DNA of 64,000 nt from Puniceibacterium sp. IMCC21224 (GCF_001038505.1 NZ_LDPY01000001.1:496001-560000); one strand, 5' to 3'; positions 9,197 through 18,435 are shown, counted from the stretch's first letter. Numbers and translations are program-made. The notes: a model not told the origin generated them from the sequence alone.

Positions 9197-10440
9197 GGGG
9201 TGCCTCCGGGGCGTTTGCCAGGCAGGGTGCGGCCCTCGGCGCTGGCTTGGAACAGTTCCGACAACCAGGCCGCCTCGATCCCGATGTTGTAGGCGCTTGC
9301 GACAGTGGCGCGCCCGACCCGCCCCATCCGGCGGCGCAGATCAGGGTTGTCGAGGACGCGGCTCAGGGCGGTACGCAGTGCCTGCGTATCGCCGGGGGGC
9401 ACCAGAACGCCGCTTTCGCCGTCGCGCACCAGTTCAGGGATGCCGGCGATGCGGGTGGTGACCACCGGCAGACTGGCGGCCATCGCTTCCATTAGCACGA
9501 CGGGTACACCTTCGGCAAAGCTGGGCAGAACAAACACATCGGTGTCGCGCAGCGCCTGCGCCACCTCGGCCTGCGACTTGTAGCCAACAAAATCAACGCA
9601 TTCCGCAACGCCGAGCACCCGCGCGCGTGCTTCAAGTGCGGCGCGTTCCGGGCCGTCGCCGATCAGTGTCAGCCGCAGGTTCGGGTGGGTGTGGCGCAGG
9701 CCGACCAGCGCGTCCAGCAGAACTGGCACACCTTTGACCCCGGCCAAGCGACCGACAAACAGCAGCCGCGTGCCGTCGCGCGTGCCGCCGCTGTAGCGGT
9801 CGGGGTTGATGCCACAATGCACCACTGCCAGTCGGCCCCAATGTTCGGGCGCGGCAAAGCACATCAGTTGCGAGCGGGCGAAGTCACTGATGCAGGCGAC
9901 AAAGGCAGCGCGGGCGGCCTTTTCGTCGATCCGCCAGTGATGCGGCTCAAAAAAGATATCCGGCCCGTGGATTGTAAACGAATAGCGGATGCCGGACAGC
10001 GCCCCGGCCAGCATTGCCACGGTGCAGGATGCCTTGGCGATATGGTTGTGAATATGTTCGATCCCGCGGTCCGCCAGTTCCGCCGCCAGTACACCGGCTT
10101 CGGCGAAGTAGATCATTTGATAGACCCGACCTCGCAGCCCCTTGGGGGCAGTGCGCCAGGCCAGCGCCAGCGCCCGCAGATACCGCGCCGGATCGCGCAT
10201 CCAGCGACCATGGGCGCGAAAGGCGCGTTTCCAGTCCTTCAGTGCCTCAAGTACATGAAAAGTTCCCGCCTGTTCGGCGCGCTGTTCCGGCCCGACCAGA
10301 TGTTCGGCCCCGGTGCGACGGATCGAGCAGGTCAGAACTTCGTGTCCGAGCCCGCGCAGGGACGCAACCTCGCGCTGGATAAAGGTGTCCGACGCGCGCG
10401 GGTATTCACCGGTCAGATAGGCGAGTTTGGGTCGTGTCAT
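9193..10440 (-). CDS. Glycosyltransferase family 4 (WcaL/colanic-acid-type)
   Basis: The 415-aa protein has the GT-B arrangement of GT4. The N-terminal domain begins KLAYLTGEYPRASDTFIQREV, resembling colanic-acid glycosyltransferases. The C-terminal nucleotide-sugar domain has LLFVGRLAGVKGVPVLLDA and the retaining-GT region VFVLPSFAEGVPVVLMEAMA. It starts at an ATG overlapping the upstream SDR stop by four bases and ends in the start of the GT2 gene. Role: addition of a sugar to the repeat unit at the cytoplasmic face of the membrane. Confidence 0.9.
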   Translation of the reverse strand: MTRPKLAYLTGEYPRASDTFIQREVASLRGLGHEVLTCSIRRTGAEHLVGPEQRAEQAGTFHVLEALKDWKRAFRAHGRWMRDPARYLRALALAWRTAPKGLRGRVYQMIYFAEAGVLAAELADRGIEHIHNHIAKASCTVAMLAGALSGIRYSFTIHGPDIFFEPHHWRIDEKAARAAFVACISDFARSQLMCFAAPEHWGRLAVVHCGINPDRYSGGTRDGTRLLFVGRLAGVKGVPVLLDALVGLRHTHPNLRLTLIGDGPERAALEARARVLGVAECVDFVGYKSQAEVAQALRDTDVFVLPSFAEGVPVVLMEAMAASLPVVTTRIAGIPELVRDGESGVLVPPGDTQALRTALSRVLDNPDLRRRMGRVGRATVASAYNIGIEAAWLSELFQASAEGRTLPGKRPGGTP

Positions 10441-11423
10441 CGGCTGCCCCCGGCGATGGATGCGGCCATCAGCACCTCAAAGGTGCGGGCCTGTCGCCCG
10501 CCGAGTGCCTTGCGCATCGCCCGGTTGCAATAGCGGAGTGGCATAATGCGGGCCCGCAGCACGGGTTCGCGCAACAGGCCGGGCAGATGGGCCGACCGTC
10601 GCCGCAAGGCTCTTGCGATGCTGTTCAGGAGTTTCCAGTGCAGCGGCACCACAAAACGCGGCCAGCCCGAACGCCGCATCGCTGTCAGAAAGCGATCCCG
10701 GTCGGGCAGATCGTCGTCGAGAACATTCAACGCCCTGATGCCGCCGGGATCGGTCATCGCCGCCTTGACCAGTGCCCAGCCGCAGCGTCTGATGTGGCAC
10801 AAAGGCACCTCGCCCGTGTCCCCCACACGCAGCAGGACAGGCCCGAGCCCAACCCCCAGATGCGCATTCCACAGCCGGTCGGGGCCAAACACCGCCCCCG
10901 GTCGCATCAGCCATAGACCGAAACCATCCCGCGCGGCGGCCTCGCGGCACAGACGCTCTTGGGCCAGCTTGCCCGCGACGTAGGGATCGCGGGCGGCGTT
11001 TTCGGGTTCCAGCGGACAGGCTTCGGTCAGAATGGCGCCGGGTCTTAGGGTCATCGTGTCGTAGACCGCGATCGAACTGACCAGGACCAGCCGCCTTGCG
11101 TCCGATCCGGTCATTGCATCCAATATGGTGCGGGTGCCGGTCAGGGTATCCACGGCATGGGCATCCGCGTCGCCCCCCAGATGCGCGGCAGCGTGGATCA
11201 CCGTATCGACGCCGGATAGGGCGGTGCGCAGCGTGGCAACACCATCAGGATCTGCCAGATCACAGCGCAGCACCTCGATCCCTGGATCTGCGGCCCAGTC
11301 TTGTGGCGCGGCGCGACGCACCAAGGCGACAACTGCCAGCCCGGCCTCGCGCGCCTCGGTCACTGTGCTGCGGCCAATAAATCCGGCGGCACCGGTGATG
11401 AGAACGCGCGTTATTTCGCCCAT
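10437..11423 (-). CDS. NAD-dependent epimerase/dehydratase (extended SDR)
   Basis: This 328-aa SDR begins VLITGAAGFIGRSTV (GxxGxxG nucleotide-binding loop), has an acidic residue after beta-2 (VLRCDLADP), a serine in VLVSSIAVYD and the YxxxK pair in YVAGK. It would epimerise, dehydrate or reduce a nucleotide sugar. It overlaps the upstream Gfo/Idh/MocA gene by 13 bases and the downstream GT4 gene by four. Together with that upstream gene it forms a split version of the fused enzyme at 6093-8201. Confidence 0.88.
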   Translation of the reverse strand: MGEITRVLITGAAGFIGRSTVTEAREAGLAVVALVRRAAPQDWAADPGIEVLRCDLADPDGVATLRTALSGVDTVIHAAAHLGGDADAHAVDTLTGTRTILDAMTGSDARRLVLVSSIAVYDTMTLRPGAILTEACPLEPENAARDPYVAGKLAQERLCREAAARDGFGLWLMRPGAVFGPDRLWNAHLGVGLGPVLLRVGDTGEVPLCHIRRCGWALVKAAMTDPGGIRALNVLDDDLPDRDRFLTAMRRSGWPRFVVPLHWKLLNSIARALRRRSAHLPGLLREPVLRARIMPLRYCNRAMRKALGGRQARTFEVLMAASIAGGSR

Positions 11424-12541
11424 GGCATCGGCTCCATCGCCTTGCAGGTGGTGGTCATTTGCTGCGCGCCGGTGTCGTCGCCCGCATTCTGGATCGCCAG
11501 CGTTACTTCGGTCAGATGCAAAGCGAGGTCATTGGACAGTCGTGGGGGACGACCCTGTGCCAATGCCTCGACCATCTCTGCGGGGCCAAGCATGAAATTC
11601 ATCGCAGCGGCCCCCCAGCGTCCGACCTTGGGATGGGTCGGGCCGGGCAGGCGGACACGCCGGGGCAGCGGATGTTCCAGCAACCGACGCCGAATGCGCA
11701 GGCGGCGGGCAAAGCGGACCTTGGCGCTATTGTCCCACGCGGCTTTGCACCACAGCACGCCCTTGTCACCGACAATGCGAATGCCGTGGTCATGTGGGGC
11801 GATGATCGAACAGGTCAGTCGCACCACCGGGCCATCGGCAAAAAACAACGTTGCGACCGACAGATCCGGCGCCATCGGACCGCGCCCTTGTTTTTCGTCG
11901 ATGCATTCAGCCGAGGCCGCGACCACCCGCCGCACAGGTCCGAACCACGCCATCAGCCAGGTCAGGTAGTAGCCCGCGTGTTCCAACGTGCAGCCAACCT
12001 GAAACTCATCCTCATAGGGCCAGGGCGCACCGGTCTCGCTCAGCCACTTTTCATAAGCGGCCTGGGCGATATAGCCATCGTCCAGCTCGGCATAGATGAC
12101 GCGGGGGCGACCGACCATGCCATTACGCAGGGCGTGGCCCAGCGTCTGCGCCGCCTCACCCAATGCGCTGCACGGGGCAGAGGCCAGCATCAGCCCTTTT
12201 TCATCGGCCAGTGAATGCAGCGCTTTGGCCTGTTTCAGGGTCAGCGCCAGAGGCTTTTCACAGTATACATGACAGCAGACCTCAAGCGCGGCCTTGTTGA
12301 TTTCGAAGTGTGCGCGCGGATTGGTCAGATTCAGCACGACGCCATCCTTGGGATGCGCATCGAGCAAGGCGTTCAGGCTCGGCGCCGCCGCGATCTTCCA
12401 ATGGTCGCAGAACACCTTTAGTCGCTCGGCGTCGTGATCCCAGACTTGCACGACCTGCAATTCCGGGTGCGCGGCCAGAGAACGCATGTACAGATCCGCG
12501 ACAAAGCCGCAGCCAATGATCGATAGGCTGCCATTGCTCAT
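11411..12541 (-). CDS. Gfo/Idh/MocA family oxidoreductase
   Basis: The 376-aa protein begins SLSIIGCGFVADLYMRSL (Rossmann fold) and carries the family YCEKPLAL motif at about residue 94, with the C-terminal substrate domain following. I chose the ATG at 12541 over an in-frame GTG at 12553. It is the first gene of the minus-strand polysaccharide operon and overlaps the next gene by 13 bases. Such enzymes oxidise or reduce ring hydroxyls of (nucleotide) sugars with NAD(P); the exact sugar is unknown. Confidence 0.86.
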   Translation of the reverse strand: MSNGSLSIIGCGFVADLYMRSLAAHPELQVVQVWDHDAERLKVFCDHWKIAAAPSLNALLDAHPKDGVVLNLTNPRAHFEINKAALEVCCHVYCEKPLALTLKQAKALHSLADEKGLMLASAPCSALGEAAQTLGHALRNGMVGRPRVIYAELDDGYIAQAAYEKWLSETGAPWPYEDEFQVGCTLEHAGYYLTWLMAWFGPVRRVVAASAECIDEKQGRGPMAPDLSVATLFFADGPVVRLTCSIIAPHDHGIRIVGDKGVLWCKAAWDNSAKVRFARRLRIRRRLLEHPLPRRVRLPGPTHPKVGRWGAAAMNFMLGPAEMVEALAQGRPPRLSNDLALHLTEVTLAIQNAGDDTGAQQMTTTCKAMEPMPWAK

Positions 12542-12671
12542 CGCGTCTGCCACCAGGTGGTCATCGGGCGCGGAAACTCAGCGGCGGGGCTGGGGAAAAT
12601 CATCATATCCGTGCTGCTCGTGATTCGCTTTTCGCGCCCATTTTTACGGTCTTAACCAGTTCACCATGTCA

Positions 12672-12770
12672 GAAATTTGGCGGCTGTTCACAGTTTTGCC
12701 GTAATTTCCCGAATTGAGGCGGGATTGTTGCGGCTTGCCTTAATGTGAACACCTTTTGCCACAATTTCCC
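12672..12770 (+). repeat. Cluster of GCC-nn-AATTTC motifs, including two near-identical 17-mers 60 bp apart
   Basis: TTTTGCCGTAATTTCCC at 12694-12710 and TTTTGCCACAATTTCCC at 12754-12770 differ at two adjacent bases and are spaced exactly 60 bp start to start. A related inverted copy, GCCAAATTTC on the minus strand, lies near 12672-12682. The cluster is in the divergent region between two polysaccharide transcription units. A further match to GCCACAATTTC lies at 3038-3048. It may be a regulator-binding array; the protein is unknown. Confidence 0.45.
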
Positions 12771-12827
12771 TGCGCCGAGCGCCCAAATGTGGTTAAACAA
12801 TGGCTCAACACAGGATGGATCAGGGTC

Positions 12828-13637
12828 ATGCGGTTCTCAGTCGGTCAGCAAAATGTGCGCATCAACGTCCCGTCATGGGATGAACTTCGCAGGGTTGTTG
12901 GATCGCGATTGAAAGCGCGACAGGGATTCGCCCTTGCGACGCTGAATCTTGATCATTTGGTCAAGCTGTCCGCGGCCTCGGATTTCAGTGCGGCCTATGC
13001 GGCGCAGGATCTAGTTGTGGCTGATGGCAACCCCATCGTTTGGATGTCGCGTCTGGCCGGGCAGCCGGTTGATCTGATCCCCGGCTCCGACGCGATCCTG
13101 CCTTTGGCCAGCATCGCGGCAGAAGAGGGCGTGACCGTGGCGCTGGTCGGCAGCACGGACGATACGCTGAACAGTGCTGTTCGCCACATGGAACAGAACG
13201 TGCCGGGCCTGCGTGTGGTGCGCTGCATCGCCCCCGCGTTTGGTTTCGATCCCAAGGGCGAAGAGGCGCTGGAGATTTTTGAGCAACTCAATCGCTCGGG
13301 TGCCGGTCTGTGCTTTGTCGCGCTCGGCGCGCCCAAACAAGAGGTCTTTGCCGCGATGGGTCGCATCCATGCACCCGAGATCGGTTTTGCCAGCATTGGC
13401 GCGGGTCTGGACTTTTACTCGGGTGCCCAGGAACGGGCGCCGCAGTGGGTTCGTACCCTGGCGTTGGAATGGGCCTGGCGCATGGTTAGCAATCCGGCAC
13501 GGTTGGCTCCGCGCTATGCTCGGTGCATGGCGATCTTGCCGGGGCAGATGCTACAGGCTGTGTCGCAGCGGTTCGCCGCAGAACAGACCGCCCGGCGGGC
13601 ACTGCGCCCGGTTCGTCGCCCCGAAGTCATCCTGTAA
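12828..13637 (+). CDS. WecG/TagA/CpsF family glycosyltransferase (GT26)
   Basis: The 269-aa protein matches the WecG/TagA family: FALATLNLDHLVKL near residue 30, VVADGNPIVWMSRL (the DG-containing acceptor region), VALVGSTDDTLNSAV, and the late block LCFVALGAPKQEVFAAM followed by IGAGLDFYSGAQERAPQWV. The family transfers ManNAc(A) or related sugars to undecaprenyl-PP-linked acceptors. The ATG at 12828 is preferred; a longer frame would need a TTG start at 12756 inside the repeated motif. It is transcribed divergently from the operon at 12541-6093. Confidence 0.88.
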   Translation: MRFSVGQQNVRINVPSWDELRRVVGSRLKARQGFALATLNLDHLVKLSAASDFSAAYAAQDLVVADGNPIVWMSRLAGQPVDLIPGSDAILPLASIAAEEGVTVALVGSTDDTLNSAVRHMEQNVPGLRVVRCIAPAFGFDPKGEEALEIFEQLNRSGAGLCFVALGAPKQEVFAAMGRIHAPEIGFASIGAGLDFYSGAQERAPQWVRTLALEWAWRMVSNPARLAPRYARCMAILPGQMLQAVSQRFAAEQTARRALRPVRRPEVIL

Positions 13638-13676
13638 CTTAAGTGTTTCGGCCAACAGGCTGAACTTGGGCGCGGC

Positions 13677-14447
13677 CTAGTCGAGCCGTCTTGGCTGCGC
13701 CACCTTTCGCATCAGCAGTCGATCCCGCACCCGCGCCTTGATGCCGCGCGGCGGCAACAGTTCGATCGCCTGTTCAAAAACCGCGCCGTTCAGATCCGGG
13801 TCCAGCCGGAGGGCCAGTTCGGCCCCCCAATGCGCCGCGATCTTTGGGTCAATCCCGTCGGGGATCCCCATCTCTGTGCGCAGCATTCCGGGCATCCAGT
13901 CGCCGATGACGATGCCGGGAAACCGATCACCCAGATCCGCGACCAGCGCCCGCGTGAACACCCGCGCCGCGCCTTTGGATACGGCATAGGCTGAAGCGGT
14001 CGGCAGGGGGGCGATATCGGCAAAGGTCGCCACATTGACGATCCGCCCGCGCCCGCGCGCCACCATCCCCTGCAACGCCGCATGGGTACAGTTGACCATC
14101 CCGCCCAGATTGACGCCCACGCTGGCCATAAAGCTTTGCGGTGTTTCGTCCAGAAAATCGCGGTGGGGATACACTGCGGCGCAGTTGATCAACAGCGCTA
14201 CCGGGCCAAGTTCGGCTTCGATCGCGGCAAAGCTTTGCGCCACTGCGTCCGGCGCACTCACATCCAGGGCGCGGCTGTGGAATCTGCCGCCTGCCTTGAC
14301 CTGCGTTTCCTCAAGCGCCGCTAGGCGGCGGCCAAAGCCGACGACGGTTAACCCCTGTCCAGCCAGTTCCAGCGCCAGCGCACGGCCCAGACCTGACCCG
14401 GCCCCTGTGACCACGGCGATGCCATCCACGGGGGTCAGTCGGGTCAT
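13677..14447 (-). CDS. Short-chain dehydrogenase/reductase
   Basis: The 256-aa protein is a classical SDR: VVTGAGSGLGRALAL (TGxxxGxG), the structural motif (LINCAAVYP, a variant of NNAG), and YAVSK as YxxxK at about 154-158. It overlaps the upstream GMC oxidoreductase gene by four bases, so the two are probably translated together. A joint redox role on a sugar or lipid part of the polysaccharide is plausible, but the substrate is unknown. Confidence 0.85.
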   Translation of the reverse strand: MTRLTPVDGIAVVTGAGSGLGRALALELAGQGLTVVGFGRRLAALEETQVKAGGRFHSRALDVSAPDAVAQSFAAIEAELGPVALLINCAAVYPHRDFLDETPQSFMASVGVNLGGMVNCTHAALQGMVARGRGRIVNVATFADIAPLPTASAYAVSKGAARVFTRALVADLGDRFPGIVIGDWMPGMLRTEMGIPDGIDPKIAAHWGAELALRLDPDLNGAVFEQAIELLPPRGIKARVRDRLLMRKVAQPRRLD

Positions 14448-16039
14448 GTCACACTCTCACTTGTCATGTGCGCCGCGACGCGTAGCGCATTGGCGGCAAT
14501 CGTCAGGCTGGGGTTCACCCCCATTGATGTCGGCATAAAGGAAGCATCGACCACATAGAGGTTGTCAATCTCGTGGCTGCGGCATTCGGGTGTCAAGACC
14601 GAGTTTTCCGGAGTCAGCCCGAACCGTAATGTCCCGCAGGGATGGCCAAAGTTCAACTCGGGAGTGAGTCCCAGAAACGCCTTGCGCTGACCCCGGAACG
14701 CAGCACGGATCGCGCGACGAAATGCACGGCGGCGTTGCAGCAGTTCCGGGTGAAAGGTGTAGTCAATGGCCAGCCGATTGTGATCCCCGGGGTCAAGGAG
14801 GACGCGGTTTTCAGGATATGGCAGATCTTCGAGCAAGCCGACAAAGATTTTGGCACGGCCAAACAATCGGGCGGCGAGGGCTGCGGGAATCCGCGTCAGC
14901 GGGCGCAGGAATCGTAAGGATCGCAGGCCTGAGCGTTCCAGCATATTATTCAGGTAAAACACGATTTCGCCGTATGCCGCGTCGATGCCCATGGCCTGCA
15001 CGGTGCCGAAACGCTGCCCGTCGCGGTGATAGAGGTCGCGCAGCGACAGGGCCTTGGACGGGCCGCTGTCGGGGGCTCCGCGCGGCGGCCAGATGGCCAG
15101 CATCTCGTTCATGTGGAACATCAGGTTGCGTCCGACCAGCCCGCTGCCATTGCCCGCCCCCTGCGGCCACGAGTCATTGGCCGAGGCAAGCATCAGCCGA
15201 GGCGAGCCCAATGCGCCCCCCGCCAGCACATAGCGGTTCGCGCGGAAGGTCAGTGTTTCGCCGTCTCGATGTGCCTCGACCGCTGCGATTTCACGGCCGA
15301 CGCCGATCAGCCGCGTCACATCACAACGGTCGAGCAGTTGTGCCTGACCGGTCGCCAGCGCGGGTTCAACTCCGGCAGACCGCCCATCCATCTTGCAGGG
15401 GCGCGGGCATTTGCGCCCCATGCAGGATGCGCATCCGGGCAGGTGCTGGATCGCGGCATGCAGGTGATAGGGGTGCAGGCCACTGCCTTCAAACGCCGAT
15501 TTCAGCGCGGCATCGCCGGACGACAGGGGGGCGGGCGCACGCAGCGGCATTTCGGGCTCTGACGACAGCGGATCGGGACTGCCCGAAAGGCGGTACATCC
15601 GTGCAGCCTGCGCATACCACGGCAACATGGCATCAAAGCCAACGGGCCAGCCGCCGGTGGGATGTGGTCGCGTGTCGGAATGGTCCAGATCGTGCCGCTC
15701 GGGCCGTTCCAGCGTTGCGGCATAGAACACCGATGACCCACCAACGCCGGCACCCAGCGGTGCATAAAAATCCGACGCGCGCCCATTCAACAGGGCATGC
15801 AGTTTATCGGGCCAGTAGCCGCGCACGGTGCGCGCCTCGGGAAGAAACACCGCATCGTTCAGGCCATGCGCTTCGGCCCGGTGACCGCGCGGACCCTTTT
15901 CCAGAAACAACACGCGCTGCCCGGCCTCGGCCAGCGCGCGGCCAATGGTGCCGCCGCCGATGCCTGTGCCGATCACAATCACATCCCAGACCTCTTGGGA
16001 TAACGTCTGTGCGTCGGTTTGTTGTCCGAATTGTATCAT
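14444..16039 (-). CDS. GMC-family FAD-dependent oxidoreductase
   Basis: The 531-aa flavoprotein has an N-terminal FAD loop, DVIVIGTGIGGGTIGRAL, followed by FLEKGP. A cysteine-containing stretch lies mid-protein (GCASCMGRKCPRPCK, around 205-220). The C-terminal GMC module reads HPCGTLRFG and then LYVVDASFMPTSMGVNPSLT. No signal peptide is seen, so it is likely cytoplasmic. The Cys-rich insertion is atypical for choline-dehydrogenase-like members. It overlaps both neighbours by four bases (acyltransferase upstream, SDR downstream). It would oxidise an alcohol with FAD; the electron acceptor and substrate are unknown. Confidence 0.87.
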   Translation of the reverse strand: MIQFGQQTDAQTLSQEVWDVIVIGTGIGGGTIGRALAEAGQRVLFLEKGPRGHRAEAHGLNDAVFLPEARTVRGYWPDKLHALLNGRASDFYAPLGAGVGGSSVFYAATLERPERHDLDHSDTRPHPTGGWPVGFDAMLPWYAQAARMYRLSGSPDPLSSEPEMPLRAPAPLSSGDAALKSAFEGSGLHPYHLHAAIQHLPGCASCMGRKCPRPCKMDGRSAGVEPALATGQAQLLDRCDVTRLIGVGREIAAVEAHRDGETLTFRANRYVLAGGALGSPRLMLASANDSWPQGAGNGSGLVGRNLMFHMNEMLAIWPPRGAPDSGPSKALSLRDLYHRDGQRFGTVQAMGIDAAYGEIVFYLNNMLERSGLRSLRFLRPLTRIPAALAARLFGRAKIFVGLLEDLPYPENRVLLDPGDHNRLAIDYTFHPELLQRRRAFRRAIRAAFRGQRKAFLGLTPELNFGHPCGTLRFGLTPENSVLTPECRSHEIDNLYVVDASFMPTSMGVNPSLTIAANALRVAAHMTSESVT

Positions 16040-18105
16040 GGTGCGCCCGGAGTAAAGACTGGCGCAAACAGATCCCGCAGGGCCAGCGCCGCGCTGTTGG
16101 TCACATGGTTGTTGTCAAAATAATAGCCAACCCCATCGTGAACTGCGGTGCAGGTCCCGTCTTGGCACAGCTCTGGCCAGGGGTCGATGACGTCAATCTT
16201 TCCCTGCACCTCAAGTGCGCGGAACGGTGCCTCGGCGGGATCTATTCGATCACTCAAGGTGGCTTCGCTCACGTGATCTTGGGTTTGGGCGGTTCGGGTC
16301 AGTGGCCAGCTGGCCAGCGCCGCTTCGCGTGCTGCGGCGCGGCTGTCATATTCAGGAATTTCGGGTACCTGACGCAACACACTGATCCTGTCGAAATGTT
16401 GGCTAAGGACGTCGATTGTACGCCTCACGGACTTGGCCATAAGGATGTTCTGCGGCTTGCCCGTGTCCACCGGCCCCTCGGACGGGTACATGGCGATGTT
16501 GTTGTCGGCGTCCCGTCCGATACCCGTGCCGCTGGCATAATAAGTCCAGCGCCCGATCAGCAGGATGCGGCGCGTTTCAGGCATGCGGCCAAAGCTTTGC
16601 TTGATCTGAAGGTTGGCCAGCGTGCAAGCGGAATCCTGTGCCAGGGTGGCCGTCGCTTCGACCTTGCGCAGGCCAAAGAGTGGCGGACAGCCCGCCCGCC
16701 ACAGGATGATTGCGGGGGTCCCCGCCTCGTGCGCCGCAAGGTCGAGCCCCTCTTTGAAGGCGCGCACATGGCTGTCACCCCAGACCAGCACCTGCGGCGG
16801 GCCTTCGGGGCCGATCGGGCAAACCTCAAGCCCCATGAGCGGGCCAGTGTCGGGGATTGTGCAGCGGCTCCAATCCTGAAGAAAATCCTGCGTTGCCGCG
16901 ATCTGCACTCTCGCTAGGGGTCCAAAACGACCGGGCAGGCCCTCACCTTTGTAGATCCCCGCACCTATCGCCAGCAGCACGACCGATCCGCAGGCGACAG
17001 CCCCCAGAACCCGCAGATCAGGAAAGGCGGCGGCGCGGCGTACCGGCTGTTCGATCCAGCGCCAAGAGGCCCATGCCAGCCCGACCGCCAGTGCCAGCCA
17101 GATCGCAGCCTCTGACCCTTGCACCACGTCGCCGCGCAGGTAGATGGCCAGCACCAGCACGGGCCAGTGCCACAGATACAGTGAATAGGAAATCAGGCCG
17201 ATGGTCACCGGCAGGCGCGACCGCAGGACGCGATTCACGGTGCTGTTGCCGCGCCCGTTGGCCAGCAGCAGCACCGTGCCCAACACCGGAGGCACTGCTT
17301 GGACACCCGGAAACCCTGCTCCGGGCCGGATCGCAACAATCGACACGATGACCAACGCCAGTCCCAGCCAGGCAAGGGCGGGATGGCCGGTCCAGTCGCG
17401 GTCGCTCTCGTAGCCCCAAATTGCCAGCAGCACGCCTGCGCCCATCTCCCAGGCGCGAAACGGAAAGAGGTAAAAGGTCGCCTCGGGGGCGCTGGGGGTC
17501 ATGAGAACGCAGGCCAAAAGCGAGGCCGCAAAGACGGTGATCAATGCGGGCAGTCGCAGTGTCGGCCAGCGCGCGAGCAGTAGCAGGACCAGAGGCAGGA
17601 ACAGGTAAAACTGTTCCTCAACCGACAGGGACCAGGTGTGCAGCAGCGGCTTTTCCTCGGACGCACCGTCAAAATATCCGGCACCGCGATAGAAAAACAC
17701 GTTCGACAAATAGACCACCGCCGCGATCAGCGTCTTGCCATATTCGCGAAACTCGAACGGCAGCAACAGCGCCCAACCCAGCAGCGTCGTCACCAGCGCC
17801 ATGGCAAAAAACGCAGGCGCGAGACGCCGGAACCGCCGGACATAGAACCGTCGCAGATTCAGTTTGCCGGTCTCGTCCTGTTCGCGCCACAGGATGCCGC
17901 CGATCAGAAAGCCCGAGATTACAAAGAAGATGTCGACCCCGACAAAGCCGCCGCCCAGCACAGGCACGCCAAAATGATACAGCACCACCGAAAGGACCGC
18001 GATGGCGCGAAGTCCGTCGATCTCGGGCCGATAGGGCAGCGAAGTGTGGGATTGCGCGGCAGCGGGGTGCGACTCGGGGGGTAATGAAGGCGCGCGTAAT
18101 GTCAT
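16036..18105 (-). CDS. OafA/YrhL-type acyltransferase with C-terminal SGNH domain
   Basis: The 689-aa membrane protein starts with the acyltransferase-3 module: YRPEIDGLRAIAVLSVVLYHF, GGGFVGVDIFFVISGFLIG, RRFRRLAPAFF, and HTWSLSVEEQFYLFLPL, with about ten membrane helices over residues 25-370. The C-terminal periplasmic SGNH domain shows VLVWGDSHVRAF (catalytic Ser) and a late FDNNH block (Asp/His pair). Such proteins move acetyl groups onto extracytoplasmic polysaccharide, so this one probably O-acetylates the exported polymer. It is the first gene of the three-gene minus operon acyltransferase-GMC-SDR. Confidence 0.92.
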   Translation of the reverse strand: MTLRAPSLPPESHPAAAQSHTSLPYRPEIDGLRAIAVLSVVLYHFGVPVLGGGFVGVDIFFVISGFLIGGILWREQDETGKLNLRRFYVRRFRRLAPAFFAMALVTTLLGWALLLPFEFREYGKTLIAAVVYLSNVFFYRGAGYFDGASEEKPLLHTWSLSVEEQFYLFLPLVLLLLARWPTLRLPALITVFAASLLACVLMTPSAPEATFYLFPFRAWEMGAGVLLAIWGYESDRDWTGHPALAWLGLALVIVSIVAIRPGAGFPGVQAVPPVLGTVLLLANGRGNSTVNRVLRSRLPVTIGLISYSLYLWHWPVLVLAIYLRGDVVQGSEAAIWLALAVGLAWASWRWIEQPVRRAAAFPDLRVLGAVACGSVVLLAIGAGIYKGEGLPGRFGPLARVQIAATQDFLQDWSRCTIPDTGPLMGLEVCPIGPEGPPQVLVWGDSHVRAFKEGLDLAAHEAGTPAIILWRAGCPPLFGLRKVEATATLAQDSACTLANLQIKQSFGRMPETRRILLIGRWTYYASGTGIGRDADNNIAMYPSEGPVDTGKPQNILMAKSVRRTIDVLSQHFDRISVLRQVPEIPEYDSRAAAREAALASWPLTRTAQTQDHVSEATLSDRIDPAEAPFRALEVQGKIDVIDPWPELCQDGTCTAVHDGVGYYFDNNHVTNSAALALRDLFAPVFTPGAP

Positions 18106-18435
18106 GCTTGGCCCATTCCGGCCGACGGTCTTTCAAAGGTCACTCGCATACCACGTCCAAATTTGTTTTCGTGGCCCCCACCATCTCTCTTTAAGGTTAA
18201 CGGAGTATCGCCTGTCAAGCGAACCAATTGCATGAAACAATGTGTCACATGGCCAATGTTGCTGTGTGGTCAACAGGATGCGGGATGCGCGGCTATTGCC
18301 GCCGTATCGTTTGACAGTCCGCGCGGAAACCCGCCAGCGAGGAGAGATTGCCTTCTGTTCACTATCGCTAAAATCTGCATCATGGCCTGACAACAGGCGC
18401 TCCGATCCACGGGCGCCCACCAAAAGGGTGCACCC
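18106..18435 (+). other. 330-bp divergent intergenic region between polysaccharide units
   Basis: No coding frame is convincing. It must hold promoters for the minus-strand acyltransferase operon and the plus-strand acetyltransferase. Two palindromes are visible: ATGTG-T-CACAT at 18240-18250, and GGGTGCACCC at 18426-18435, which directly abuts the GTG start at 18436 and overlaps its purine-rich leader (AAAAGGG). The second could pair with itself and limit ribosome access. Both roles are inference. Confidence 0.5.

Noticed and set aside
12756..12827. Longer N-terminus for the WecG/TagA-type gene
   Set aside because: It would start at TTG inside the repeated motif and adds residues not resembling the family; ATG at 12828 is better.
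14722..16917. 731-codon open frame on the plus strand across the GMC and acyltransferase genes
   Set aside because: It is antisense to two well-supported genes with clear motifs, and its Arg/Pro/Ala-rich translation is typical of high-GC shadow frames.
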